Below are positions 1-10,999 of a stretch of 64,000 bases of DNA, one piece after another. Numbering within the stretch: the stretch's first letter is position 1; each line of letters opens with the position of its first letter. Source of the stretch: Euwallacea fornicatus (taxonomy: Eukaryota; Arthropoda; Insecta; Coleoptera; Curculionidae); the NCBI RefSeq assembly GCF_040115645.1, contig NW_027096019.1:496001-560000 (forward strand), read 5' to 3'. The translations under genes were made by a program, and so were the position numbers. The notes below the pieces were generated by a model, which was given only the letters and a program-made list of their open reading frames with translations, made no database searches and was not told the origin of the DNA.

Positions 1-27
1 AAACTCACCAAGATACAATGAAGCCTT

Positions 28-36
28 ATGAGTCAT
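28..36. other. ATGAGTCAT palindrome, characteristic of A-type left halves
   Basis: The 9-bp ATGAGTCAT contains TGAGTCA, the known AP-1/GCN4 bZIP consensus. It is carried by nearly all A, A' and A'' left halves and absent from B and C, which read TTTGTCATG or TTAGTC. The array thus holds well over a hundred copies. At 40,241-40,249 one copy is mutated to ATGAGTCAG. Whether any bZIP protein binds here is unknown; chance preservation in a homogenised repeat explains the repetition without selection. Confidence 0.6.
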
Positions 37-94
37 GATGAAGAGCTCGTCGAGGTGATTCTATGATCAATTTTTTAAGCAATTTGAAGCAAAT

Positions 95-112
95 TTGCCG
101 AAGTTACGGAGG
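95..112. other. Conserved monomer core TTGCCGAAGTTACGGAGG
   Basis: This block is shared by all subtypes, while the sequence 20-60 bp to its left switches between two quite different versions. Variation within it is limited and recurrent: GCCG becomes GCAG (1,659, 8,774, 25,432), GCGG (28,380, 29,767, 32,001, 33,715) or GTCG (4,262, 7,037, 9,640), and GGAGG becomes GTAGG or GGAGGG in defined right halves. The second near-invariant block is ATAAATTACTCGTTT near the monomer end. Conserved windows of this kind are where sequence-specific centromere proteins bind in other satellites; that role is only inferred here. Confidence 0.65.
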
Positions 113-173
113 TTCAAAACTTGAAAAGTCACGAAAGATGTGTGTTTGTGCACATAAATTACTCGTTTCTAGA

Positions 174-347
174 AAACTCACCTAAGTACAATGAGGCCTT
201 ATTTGTCATGTTAAAGAGCTCGTCGAGGTGATTCTGTGGTCAAATTTTGAAGGTAGTTGGAGCTCATTTGCCGAAGTTACGGAGGTTCAAAACTTGAAAA
301 GTCACGAAAGATGTGTGTTTGTGCACATAAATTACTCGTTTTCTAGA
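174..347 (+). repeat. Reference monomer, subtype B
   Basis: Subtype B differs from A mainly in the first 95 bp: GAGGCCTTATTTGTCATG and TTAAAGAGCTCG replace the ATGAGTCAT segment, and GTGGTCAAATTTTGAAGG replaces the T6 segment. The core and right half stay alignable with A. The AP-1/GCN4-like palindrome is absent. B often follows A, giving a 347-bp dimer, for example through 24,300-25,250. This copy has CCTAAGTACAAT where most B copies have CCTAAATACAAT. Confidence 0.93.
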
Positions 348-351
348 AAAC
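338..351. other. 14-bp perfect palindrome GTTTTCTAGAAAAC at monomer junction
   Basis: GTTTTCTAGAAAAC is its own reverse complement and spans the chosen monomer boundary. Four-T monomers with CTAGAAAAC have the full 14 bp. Three-T monomers (CGTTTCTAGAAAAC) keep only 10 bp, TTTCTAGAAA. Variants with CTGGAAAAC or CTAAAAAAC break it. The centre TTCTAGAA matches the two-unit heat-shock element pattern TTCnnGAA, and TCTAGA is an XbaI site, so many monomers would be cut once. Short dyads are reported to be enriched in centromeric satellites lacking CENP-B boxes; a structural role here is inference. Confidence 0.7.
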
Positions 352-520
352 TCACCAAGATACAATGAGGCCTTATTAGTCGTGTTAAAGTGCTCGTCGA
401 GGTGATTCTGTGGTCAAATTTTGAAGCTATTTGGAGCTCATTTGCCGAAGTTACGGAGGTTCGAATCTTGAAAGGTCACGAGAGATGTGTGTTTGTGCAC
501 ATAAATTACTCGTTTCTAGA
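348..520 (+). repeat. Subtype C monomer with GGTTCGAATCT variant
   Basis: Subtype C has TTAGTCGTGTTAAAGTGC in the left half. This version also has GAAGCTATTTGG and GGTTCGAATCT (458-468) where other monomers have GGTTCAAATCT. The same combination occurs only in three other monomers that I saw, with the motif at 6,011, 7,746 and 11,565. Spacings of 5,553, 1,735 and 3,819 bp equal 32, 10 and 22 monomers. The four copies are therefore descendants of one variant monomer spread by block duplication, and they mark domain 1. Confidence 0.88.
411..468 (+). promoter_or_regulatory. Possible RNA polymerase III A-box/B-box pair, tentative
   Basis: GGTTCGAATCT at 458-468 fits the degenerate B-box pattern RGTTCRANNCY and is identical to the start of many tRNA T-arms. 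TGGTCAAATTT at 411-421 fits the A-box pattern TRGYNNARNNG except for its last base. The 47-bp separation is normal for tRNA genes and tRNA-derived SINEs. Ordinary beta right halves (GGTTCAAATCT) also fit the B-box pattern. Downstream T runs exist (CGTTTTC, and T6 in A monomers). There is no convincing tRNA fold. These short degenerate patterns arise by chance, so the call is weak. Confidence 0.2.
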
Positions 521-3269
521 AAACTCACCTAGATACAATGAAGCCTTATGAGTCATGATGAAGAGCTCGTCGAGGTGATTCTATGATCAATTTTTTAAGC
601 AATTTGAAGCACATTTGCCGAAGTTACGGAGGTTCAAAACTTGAAAAGTCACGAAAGAAGTGTGTTTGAGCACATAAATTACTCGTTTTCTGGAAAACTC
701 ACCAAGATACAATGAAGCCTTATTTGTCATGTTAAAGAGCTCGTCGAGGTGATTCTGTGGTCCAATTTTGAAGGTAGTTGGAGCTGATTTGCCGAAGTTA
801 CGTAGGTTCAAAGCTTGAAAAGTCACGAGAGATGTGTGTTTGTGCACATAAATTACTCGTTTCTAGAAAACTCACCTAGATACAATGAAGCCTTATGAGT
901 CATGATGAAGAGCTCGTCGAGGTGATTTTATGATCAATTTTTTAAGCAATTTGAAGCACATTTGCCGAAGTTACGGAGGTTCAAAGCTTGAAAAGTCACG
1001 AAAGATGTGTGTTTGTGCACATAAATTACTCGTTTTCTAGAAAACTCACCAAGATACAATGAAGCCTTATGAGTCATGATGAAGAACTCACCGAAATGAT
1101 TCTATGATCAATTTTTTAAGCAATTTGAAGCACATTTGCCGAAGTTACGGAGGTTCAAAATTTGAAAAGTCACGAAAGAAGTGTGTTTGTGCACATAAAT
1201 TACTCGTTTTCTGGAAAACTCACCAAGATACAATGAGGCCTTATTAGTCTTTTTAAAGTGCTCGTCGAGGTGATTCTGCGGTCAAATTTTGAAGGTATTT
1301 GAAGCTCATTTGCCGAAGTTACGGAGGTTCAAATCTTGAAAAGTCACGAAAGATGTGTGTTTGAGCAAATAAATTACTCGTTTATAGAAAACTCAGCAAG
1401 ATACAATGAAGCCTTATGAGTCATGATGAAGAGCTCAAGGAGATGATTCTATGATCAATTTTTTAAGCAATTTGAAGCACATTTGCCGAAGTTACGGAGG
1501 TTCAAAGCTTGAAAAGTCACGAAAGATGTGTGTTTGTGCACATAAATTACTCGTTTTCTAAAAAACTCACCAAGATACAATGAAGCCTTATGAGTCATGA
1601 TGAAGAACTCACCGAGATGATTCTATGATCAATTTTTTAAGCAATTTGAAGCACATTTGCAGAAGTTACGGAGGTTCAAAACTTGAAAAGTCACGAAGGA
1701 AGTGTGTTTGAGCACATAAATTACTCGTTTTCTGGAAAACTCACCAAGATACAATGAAGCCTTATTTGTCATGTTAAAGAGCTCGTCGAGGTGATTCTGT
1801 GGTAAAATTTTGAAGGTATTTGAAGCTCATTTGCCGAAGTTACGGAGGTTCAAATCTTGAAAGGTTACGAGAGATGTGTGTTTGTGCACATAAATTACTC
1901 GTTTTCTAGAAATCTCAGAAAGATACAATGAAGCCTTATTTGTCATGTTAAAGAGCTCGTCGAGGTGATTCTGTGGTAAAATTTTGAAGGTATTTGAAGC
2001 TCATTTGCCGAAGTTACGGAGGTTCAAATCTTGAAAGGTTACGAGAGATGTGTGTTTGTGCACATAAATTACTCGTTTCTAGAAAACTCACCTAGATACA
2101 ATGAAGCCTTATGAGTCATGATGAAGAGCTCGTCGAGGTGATTCTATGATCAATTTTTTAAGCAATTTGAAGCACATTTGCCGAAGTTACGGAGGTTCAA
2201 AGCTTGAAAAGTCACGAAAGATGTGTGTTTGTGCACATAAATTACTCGTTTCTAGAAAACTCACCTAAATACAATGAGGCCTTATTTGTCATGTTAAAGA
2301 GCTCGTCGAGGTGATTCTGTGGTCAAATTTTGAAGGTAGTTGGAGCTCATTTGCCGAAGTTACGGAGGTTCAAATCTTGAAAGGTCACGAGAGATGTGTG
2401 TTTGTGCAAATAAATTACTCGTTTTCTAGAAAACTCACCTAAATACAATGAGGCCTTATTTGTCATGTTAAAGAGCTCGTCGAGGTGATTCTGTGTTCAA
2501 ATTTTGAAGGTATTTGGAGCTCATTTGCCGAAGTTACGGAGGTTCAAATCTTGAAAGGTCACGAGAGATGTGTGTTTGTGCACATAAATTACTCGTTTCT
2601 AGAAAACTCACCTAGATACAATGAAGCCTTATGAGTCATGATGAAGAGCGCGTCGAGGTGATTTTATGATCAATTTTTTAAGCAATTTGAAGCACATTTG
2701 CCGAAGTTACGGAGGTTCAAAGCTTGAAAAGTCACGAAAGATGTGTGTTTGTGCACATAAATTACTCGTTTTCTAGAAAACTCACCAAGATACAATGAAG
2801 CCTTATGAGTCATGATGAAGAGCTCGTCGAGGTGATTCTATGATCAATTTTTTAAGCAATTTGAAGCACATTTGCCGAAGTTACGGAGGTTCAAAGCTTG
2901 AAAAGTCACGAAAGATGTGTGTTTGTGCACATAAATTACTCGTTTCTAGAAAACTCACCTAAATACAATGAGGCCTTATTTGTCATGTTAAAGAGCTCGT
3001 CGAGGTGATTCTGTGGTCAAATTTTGAAGGTAGTTGGAGCTCATTTGCCGAAGTTACGGAGGTTCAAATCTTGAAAGGTCACGAGACATGTGTGTTTGTG
3101 CAAATAAATTACTCGTTTTCTAGAAAACTCACCTAAATACAATGAGGCCTTATTAGTCTTTTTAAAGTGCTCGTCGAGGTGATTCTGCGGTCAAATTTTG
3201 AAGGTATTTGAAGCTCATTTGCCGAAGTTACGGAGGTTCAAATCTTGAAAGGTCACGAGAGATGTGTGT

Positions 3270-5400
3270 TTGTGCACATAAATTACTCGTTTTCTAAAAA
3301 ACTCACCAAGATACAATGAAGCCTTATGAGTCATGATGAAGAACTCACCGAGATGATTCTATGATCAATTTTTTAAGCAATTTGAAGCACATTTGCAGAA
3401 GTTACGGAGGTTCAAAACTTGAAAAGTCACGAAGGAAGTGTGTTTGAGCACATAAATTACTCGTTTTCTGGAAAACTCACCAAGATACAATGAAGCCTTA
3501 TTTGTCATGTTAAAGAGCTCGTCGAGGTGATTCTGTGGTAAAATTTTGAAGGTATTTGAAGCTCATTTGCCGAAGTTACGGAGGTTCAAATCTTGAAAGG
3601 TTACAAGAGATGTGTGTTTGTGCACATAAATTACTCGTTTTCTAGAAATCTCAGAAAGATACAATGAAGCCTTATTTGTCATGTTAAAGAGCTCTTCGAG
3701 GTGATTCTGTGGTAAAATTTTGAAGGTATTTGAAGCTCATTTGCCGAAGTTACGGAGGTTCAAATCTTGAAAGGTTACGAGAGATGTGTGTTTGTGCACA
3801 TAAATTACTCGTTTCTAGAAAACTCACCTAGATACAATGAAGCCTTATGAGTCATGATGAAGAGCTCGTCGAGGTGATTCTATGATCAATTTTTTAAGCA
3901 ATTTGAAGCACATTTGCCGAAGTTACGGAGGTTCAAAGCTTGAAAAGTCACGAAAGATGTGTGTTTGTGCACATAAATTACTCGTTTCTAGAAAACTCAC
4001 CTAAATACAATGAGGCCTTATTTGTCATGTTAAAGAGCTCGTCGAGGTGATTCTGTGGTCAAATTTTGAAGGTAGTTGGAGCTCATTTGCCGAAGTTACG
4101 GAGGTTCAAATCTTGAAAGGTCACGAGAGATGTGTGTTTGTGCAAATAAATTACTCGTTTTCTAGAAAACTCACCTAAATACAATGAGGCCTTATTTGTC
4201 ATGTTAAAGAGCTCGTCGAGGTGATTCTGTGTTCAAATTTTGAAGGTATTTGGAGCTCATTTGTCGAAGTTACGGAGGTTCAAATCTTGAAAGGTCACGA
4301 GAGATGTGTGTTTGTGCACATAAATTACTCGTTTCTAGAAAACTCACCTAGATACAATGAAGCCTTATGAGTCATGATGAAGAGCTCGTCGAGGTGATTC
4401 TATGATCAATTTTTTAAGCAATTTGAAGCACATTTGCCGAAGTTACGGAGGTTCAAAGCTTGAAAAGTCACGAAAGATGTGTGTTTGTGCACATAAATTA
4501 CTCGTTTCTAGAAAACTCACCTAAATACAATGAGGCCTTATTTGTCATATTAAAGAGCTCGTCGAGGTGATTCTGTGGTCAAATTTTGAAGGTAGTTGGA
4601 GCTCATTTGCCGAAGTTACGGAGGTTCAAATCTTGAAAGGTCACGAGAGATGTGTGTTTGTGCAAATAAATTACTCGTTTTCTAGAAAACTCACCTAAAT
4701 ACAATGAGGCCTTATTTGTCATGTTAAAGAGCTCGTCGAGGTGATTCTGTGTTCAAATTTTGAAGGTATTTGGAGCTCATTTGCCGAAGTTACGGAGGTT
4801 CAAATCTTGAAAGGTCACGAGAGATGTGTGTTTGTGCACATAAATTACTCGTTTCTAGAAAACTCACCTAGATACAATGAAGCCTTATGAGTCATGATGA
4901 AGAGCGCGTCGAGGTGATTTTATGATCAATTTTTTAAGCAATTTGAAGCACATTTGCCGGAGTTACGGAGGTTCAAAGCTTGAAAAGTCACGAAAGATGT
5001 GTGTTTGTGCACATAAATTACTCGTTTTCTAGAAAACTCACCAAGATACAATGAAGCCTTATGAGTCATGATGAAGAGCTCGTCGAGGTGATTCTATGAT
5101 CAATTTTTTAAGCAATTTGAAGCACATTTGCCGAAGTTACGGAGGTTCAAAGCTTGAAAAGTCACGAAAGATGTGTGTTTGTGCACATAAATTACTCGTT
5201 TCTAGAAAACTCACCTAAATACAATGAGGCCTTATTTGTCATGTTAAAGAGCTCGTCGAGGTGATTCTGTGGTCAAATTTTGAAGGTAGTTGGAGCTCAT
5301 TTGCCGAAGTTACGGAGGTTCAAATCTTGAAAGGTCACGAGAGATGTGTGTTTGTGCAAATAAATTACTCGTTTTCTAGAAAACTCACCTAAATACAATG
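3270..5400 (+). repeat. Duplicated block, copy 1 (partner 8,650-10,780)
   Basis: This 2.1-kb block recurs 5,379 bp downstream (31 monomers). Both copies contain, in the same order, TTCTAAAAAACTC, GCAGAAG (partner 8,774), GGTTACAAGAG, GCTCTTCGAGG (3,691/9,070), TTTGTCGAAG (near 4,262/9,640), GAGCGCG (4,902/10,281) and GCCGGAG (near 4,957/10,337). The left edge is where the 5' neighbour changes from AAGGTCACGAGAG to AAAAGTCACGAAAG. The right edge is near GAGAGATG versus GAGACATG. I saw only scattered differences between the copies, so the duplication is recent relative to general monomer divergence. Confidence 0.8.
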
Positions 5401-5553
5401 AGGCCTTATTTGTCATGTTAAAGAGCTCGTCGAGGTGATTCTGTGTTCAAATTTTGAAGGTATTTGGAGCTCATTTGTCGAAGTTACGGAGGTTCAAATC
5501 TTGAAAGGTCACGAGAGATGTGTGTTTGTGCACATAAATTACTCGTTTCTAGA

Positions 5554-5726
5554 AAACTCACCTAAATACAATGAGGCCTTATTTGTCATGTTAAAGAGCT
5601 CGTCGAGGTGATTCTGTGATCAATTTTTTAAGCAATTTGAAGCACATTTGCCGAAGTTACGGAGGTTCAAAGCTTGAAAAGTCACGAAAGATGTGTGTTT
5701 GTGCACATAAATTACTCGTTTCTAGA
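5554..5726 (+). repeat. Chimeric monomer, B left end joined to A right part
   Basis: The monomer begins as B (GAGGCCTTATTTGTCATG, TTAAAGAGC) but continues as A (CAATTTTTTAAGCAATTTG). The join lies in the block CTCGTCGAGGTGATTCT shared by both types. The hybrid word CTGTGATCAA combines B's CTGTG with A's ATCAA. I did not see this combination elsewhere. It records one exchange event with a breakpoint confined to about 20 bp. Confidence 0.85.
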
Positions 5727-7179
5727 AAACTCACCTAAATACAATGAGGCCTTATTTGTCATATTAAAGAGCTCGTCGAGGTGATTCTGTGGTCAAATTT
5801 TGAAGGTAGTTGGAGCTCATTTGCCGAAGTTACGGAGGTTCAAATCTTGAAAGGTCACGAGAGATGTGTGTTTGTGCAAATAAATTACTCGTTTTCTAGA
5901 AAACTCACCAAGATACAATGAGGCCTTATTAGTCGTGTTAAAGTGCTCGTCGAGGTGATTCTGTGGTCAAATTTTGAAGCTATTTGGAGCTCATTTGCCG
6001 AAGTTACGGAGGTTCGAATCTTGAAAGGTCACGAGAGATGTGTGTTTGTGCACATAAATTACTCGTTTCTAGAAAACTCACCTAGATACAATGAAGCCTT
6101 ATGAGTCATGATGAAGAGCTCGTCGAGGTGATTCTATGATCAATTTTTTAAGCAATTTGAAGCACATTTGCCGAAGTTACGGAGGTTCAAAACTTGAAAA
6201 GTCACGAAGGAAGTGTGTTTGAGCACATAAATTACTCGTTTTCTGGAAAACTCACCAAGATACAATGAAGCCTTATTTGTCATGTTAAAGAGCTCGTCGA
6301 GGTGATTCTGTGGTAAAATTTTGAAGGTATTTGAAGCTCATTTGCCGAAGTTACGGAGGTTCAAATCTTGAAAGGTTACAAGAGATGTGTGTTTGTGCAC
6401 ATAAATTACTCGTTTTCTAGAAATCTCAGAAAGATACAATGAAGCCTTATTTGTCATGTTAAAGAGCTCTTCGAGGTGATTCTGTGGTAAAATTTTGAAG
6501 GTATTTGAAGCTCATTTGCCGAAGTTACGGAGGTTCAAATCTTGAAAGGTTACGAGAGATGTGTGTTTGTGCACATAAATTACTCGTTTCTAGAAAACTC
6601 ACCTAGATACAATGAAGCCTTATGAGTCATGATGAAGAGCTCGTCGAGGTGATTCTATGATCAATTTTTTAAGCAATTTGAAGCACATTTGCCGAAGTTA
6701 CGGAGGTTCAAAGCTTGAAAAGTCACGAAAGATGTGTGTTTGTGCACATAAATTACTCGTTTCTAGAAAACTCACCTAAATACAATGAGGCCTTATTTGT
6801 CATGTTAAAGAGCTCGTCGAGGTGATTCTGTGGTCAAATTTTGAAGGTAGTTGGAGCTCATTTGCCGAAGTTACGGAGGTTCAAATCTTGAAAGGTCACG
6901 AGAGATGTGTGTTTGTGCAAATAAATTACTCGTTTTCTAGAAAACTCACCTAAATACAATGAGGCCTTATTTGTCATGTTAAAGAGCTCGTCGAGGTGAT
7001 TCTGTGTTCAAATTTTGAAGGTATTTGGAGCTCATTTGTCGAAGTTACGGAGGTTCAAATCTTGAAAGGTCACGAGAGATGTGTGTTTGTGCACATAAAT
7101 TACTCGTTTCTAGAAAACTCACCTAGATACAATGAAGCCTTATGAGTCATGATGAAGAGCTCGTCGAGGTGATTTTATG

Positions 7180-9270
7180 ATCAATTTTTTAAGCAATTTG
7201 AAGCACATTTGCCGAAGTTACGGAGGTTCAAAGCTTGAAAAGTCACGAAAGATGTGTGTTTGTGCACATAAATTACTCGTTTTCTAGAAAACTCACCAAG
7301 ATACAATGAAGCCTTATGAGTCATGATGAAGAGCTCGTCGAGGTGATTCTATGATCAATTTTTTAAGCAATTTGAAGCACATTTGCCGAAGTTACGGAGG
7401 TTCAAAGCTTGAAAAGTCACGAAAGATGTGTGTTTGTGCACATAAATTACTCGTTTCTAGAAAACTCACCTAAATACAATGAGGCCTTATTTGTCATGTT
7501 AAAGAGCTCGTCGAGGTGATTCTGTGGTCAAATTTTGAAGGTAGTTGGAGCTCATTTGCCGAAGTTACGGAGGTTCAAATCTTGAAAGGTCACGAGAGAT
7601 GTGTGTTTGTGCAAATAAATTACTCGTTTTCTAGAAAACTCACCAAGATACAATGAGGCCTTATTAGTCGTGTTAAAGTGCTCGTCGAGGTGATTCTGTG
7701 GTCAAATTTTGAAGCTATTTGGAGCTCATTTGCCGAAGTTACGGAGGTTCGAATCTTGAAAGGTCACGAGAGATGTGTGTTTGTGCACATAAATTACTCG
7801 TTTTCTAGAAAACTCACCAAGATACAATGAAGCCTTATGAGTCATGATGAAGAACTCACCTAGATGATTCTATGATCAATTTTTTAAGCAATTTGAAGCA
7901 CATTTGCCGAAGTTACGGAGGTTCAAAACTTGAAAAGTCACGAAGGAAGTGTGTTTGAGCACATAAATTACTCGTTTTCTGGAAAACTCACCAAGATACA
8001 ATGAAGCCTTATTAGTCGTGTTAAAGTGCTCGTCGAGGTGATTCTGTGGTCAAATTTTGAAGGTATTTGGAGCTCATTTGCCGAAGTTACGGAGTTTCAA
8101 ATCTTGAAAGGTCACGAGAGATGTGTGTTTGTGCACATAAATTACTCGTTTCTAGAAAACTCACCAAGATACAATGAAGCCTTATGAGTCATGATGAAGA
8201 ACTCACCGAAATGATTCTATGATCAATTTTTTAAGCAATTTGAAGCACATTTGCCGAAGTTACGGAGGTTCAAAATTTGAAAAGTCACGAAAGAAGTGTG
8301 TTTGTGCACATAAATTACTCGTTTTCTGGAAAACTCACCAAGATACAATGAGGCCTTATTAGTCTTTTTAAAGTGCTCGTCGAGGTGATTCTGCGGTCAA
8401 ATTTTGAAGGTATTTGAAGCTCATTTGCCGAAGTTACGGAGGTTCAAATCTTGAAAAGTCACGAAAGATGTGTGTTTGAGCAAATAAATTACTCGTTTAT
8501 AGAAAACTCAGCAAGATACAATGAAGCCTTATGAGTCATGATGAAGAGCTCAAGGAGATGATTCTATGATCAATTTTTTAAGCAATTTGAAGCACATTTG
8601 CCGAAGTTACGGAGGTTCAAAGCTTGAAAAGTCACGAAAGATGTGTGTTTGTGCACATAAATTACTCGTTTTCTAAAAAACTCACCAAGATACAATGAAG
8701 CCTTATGAGTCATGATGAAGAACTCACCGAGATGATTCTATGATCAATTTTTTAAGCAATTTGAAGCACATTTGCAGAAGTTACGGAGGTTCAAAACTTG
8801 AAAAGTCACGAAGGAAGTGTGTTTGAGCACATAAATTACTCGTTTTCTGGAAAATTCACCAATATACAATGAAGCCTTATTTGTCATGTTAAAGAGCTCG
8901 TCGAGGTGATTCTGTGGTAAAATTTTGAAGGTATTTGAAGCTCATTTGCCGAAGTTACGGAGGTTCAAATCTTGAAAGGTTACAAGAGATGTGTGTTTGT
9001 GCACATAAATTACTCGTTTTCTAGAAATCTCAGAAAGATACAATGAAGCCTTATTTGTCATGTTAAAGAGCTCTTCGAGGTGATTCTGTGGTAAAATTTT
9101 GAAGGTATTTGAAGCTCATTTGCCGAAGTTACGGAGGTTCAAATCTTGAAAGGTTACGAGAGATGTGTGTTTGTGCACATAAATTACTCGTTTCTAGAAA
9201 ACTCACCTAGATACAATGAAGCCTTATGAGTCATGATGAAGAGCTCGTCGAGGTGATTCTATGATCAATT
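7180..9270 (+). repeat. Duplicated block, 22-monomer offset (partner 11,000-13,090)
   Basis: At an offset of 3,819 bp the following match: GGTTCGAATCT (7,746/11,565), CCGAAATG (8,206/12,025), GTTTATAGAAAACTCAGC (near 8,494/12,313), GCTCAAGGAG (near 8,548/12,367), GGTTACAAGAG and GCTCTTCGAGG (9,070/12,889). The left break is where GATTTTATG faces GATGATTCTATG; the right break is where GGAGGTTC becomes GGAGGGTC near 13,129. The stretch 8,650-9,270 belongs to both duplication families, so it exists three times in domain 1. Confidence 0.8.
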
Positions 9271-10780
9271 TTTTAAGCAATTTGAAGCACATTTGCCGAA
9301 GTTACGGAGGTTCAAAGCTTGAAAAGTCACGAAAGATGTGTGTTTGTGCACATAAATTACTCGTTTCTAGAAAACTCACCTAAATACAATGAGGCCTTAT
9401 TTGTCATGTTAAAGAGCTCGTCGAGGTGATTCTGTGGTCAAATTTTGAAGGTAGTTGGAGCTCATTTGCCGAAGTTACGGAGGTTCAAATCTTGAAAGGT
9501 CACGAGAGATGTGTGTTTGTGCAAATAAATTACTCGTTTTCTAGAAAACTCACCTAAATACAATGAGGCCTTATTTGTCATGTTAAAGAGCTCGTCGAGG
9601 TGATTCTGTGTTCAAATTTTGAAGGTATTTGGAGCTCATTTGTCGAAGTTACGGAGGTTCAAATCTTGAAAGGTCACGAGAGATGTGTGTTTGTGCACAT
9701 AAATTACTCGTTTCTAGAAAACTCACCTAGATACAATGAAGCCTTATGAGTCATGATGAAGAGCTCGTCGAGGTGATTCTATGATCAATTTTTTAAGCAA
9801 TTTGAAGCACATTTGCCGAAGTTACGGAGGTTCAAAGCTTGAAAAGTCACGAAAGATGTGTGTTTGTGCACATAAATTACTCGTTTCTAGAAAACTCACC
9901 TAAATACAATGAGGCCTTATTTGTCATGTTAAAGAGCTCGTCGAGGTGATTCTGTGGTCAAATTTTGAAGGTAGTTGGAGCTCATTTGCCGAAGTTACGG
10001 AGGTTCAAATCTTGAAAGGTCACGAGAGATGTGTGTTTGTGCAAATAAATTACTCGTTTTCTAGAAAACTCACCTAAATACAATGAGGCCTTATTTGTCA
10101 TGTTAAAGAGCTCGTCGAGGTGATTCTGTGTTCAAATTTTGAAGGTATTTGGAGCTCATTTGCCGAAGTTACGGAGGTTCAAATCTTGAAAGGTCACGAG
10201 AGATGTGTGTTTGTGCACATAAATTACTCGTTTCTAGAAAACTCACCTAGATACAATGAAGCCTTATGAGTCATGATGAAGAGCGCGTCGAGGTGATTTT
10301 ATGATCAATTTTTTAAGCAATTTGAAGCACATTTGCCGGAGTTACGGAGGTTCAAAGCTTGAAAAGTCACGAAAGATGTGTGTTTGTGCACATAAATTAC
10401 TCGTTTTCTAGAAAACTCACCAAGATACAATGAAGCCTTATGAGTCATGATGAAGAGCTCGTCGAGGTGATTCTATGATAAATTTTTTAAGCAATTTGAA
10501 GCACATTTGCCGAAGTTACGGAGGTTCAAAGCTTGAAAAGTCACGAAAGATGTGTGTTTGTGCACATAAATTACTCGTTTCTAGAAAACTCACCTAAATA
10601 CAATGAGGCCTTATTTGTCATGTTAAAGAGCTCGTCGAGGTGATTCTGTGGTCAAATTTTGAAGGTAGTTGGAGCTCATTTGCCGAAGTTACGGAGGTTC
10701 AAATCTTGAAAGGTCACGAGACATGTGTGTTTGTGCAAATAAATTACTCGTTTTCTAGAAAACTCACCTAAATACAATGA
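8650..10780 (+). repeat. Duplicated block, copy 2 (partner 3,270-5,400)
   Basis: This is the downstream copy at offset 5,379. Around 10,280-10,920 it also matches 2,646-3,290 at offset 7,635, sharing GAGCGCG and the private GAGACATGTG (3,086/10,721) followed by TTAGTCTTTTTAAAG. It is thus a join of two sources, with the switch inside monomers common to both. One change seen only here is TGATAAATTTTTT near 10,480. Confidence 0.78.
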
Positions 10781-10999
10781 GGCCTTATTAGTCTTTTTAA
10801 AGTGCTCGTCGAGGTGATTCTGCGGTCAAATTTTGAAGGTATTTGAAGCTCATTTGCCGAAGTTACGGAGGTTCAAATCTTGAAAGGTCACGAGAGATGT
10901 GTGTTTGTGCACATAAATTACTCGTTTTCTAAAAAACTCACCAAGATACAATGAAGCCTTATGAGTCATGATGAAGAACTCACCGAGATGATTCTATGA

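Larger units (their letters stand above)
1..173 (+). repeat. Reference monomer, subtype A
   Basis: This is the first full monomer. Its left half carries ATGAGTCAT at 28-36, a SacI-type GAGCTC, then CTATGATCAATTTTTTAAG. The T6 run makes it the most A/T-skewed part. The conserved core TTGCCGAAGTTACGGAGG lies at 95-112. The right half contains the alternating stretch TGTGCACAT and ends in CGTTTCTAG. It has one change I did not see elsewhere, GAAGCAAATTTG instead of GAAGCACATTTG. Subtype A and its relatives A' and A'' make up roughly half of the monomers by eye. The start phase is my choice; the window edge happens to fall there. Confidence 0.93.

Noticed and set aside
458..468. A true tRNA gene around GGTTCGAATCT
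   Set aside because: The bases around the supposed T-loop do not form a five-pair T-stem (only about three pairs including a wobble), and there is no acceptor stem. Only the promoter-like words remain.
587..847. 86-codon open frame on the minus strand
   Set aside because: It lies wholly in satellite DNA and reads across two monomers. The protein repeats the same words (HTSxVTFQxLNLRNFGK), as expected from translating a tandem repeat. Related monomers carry stops in the same frame.
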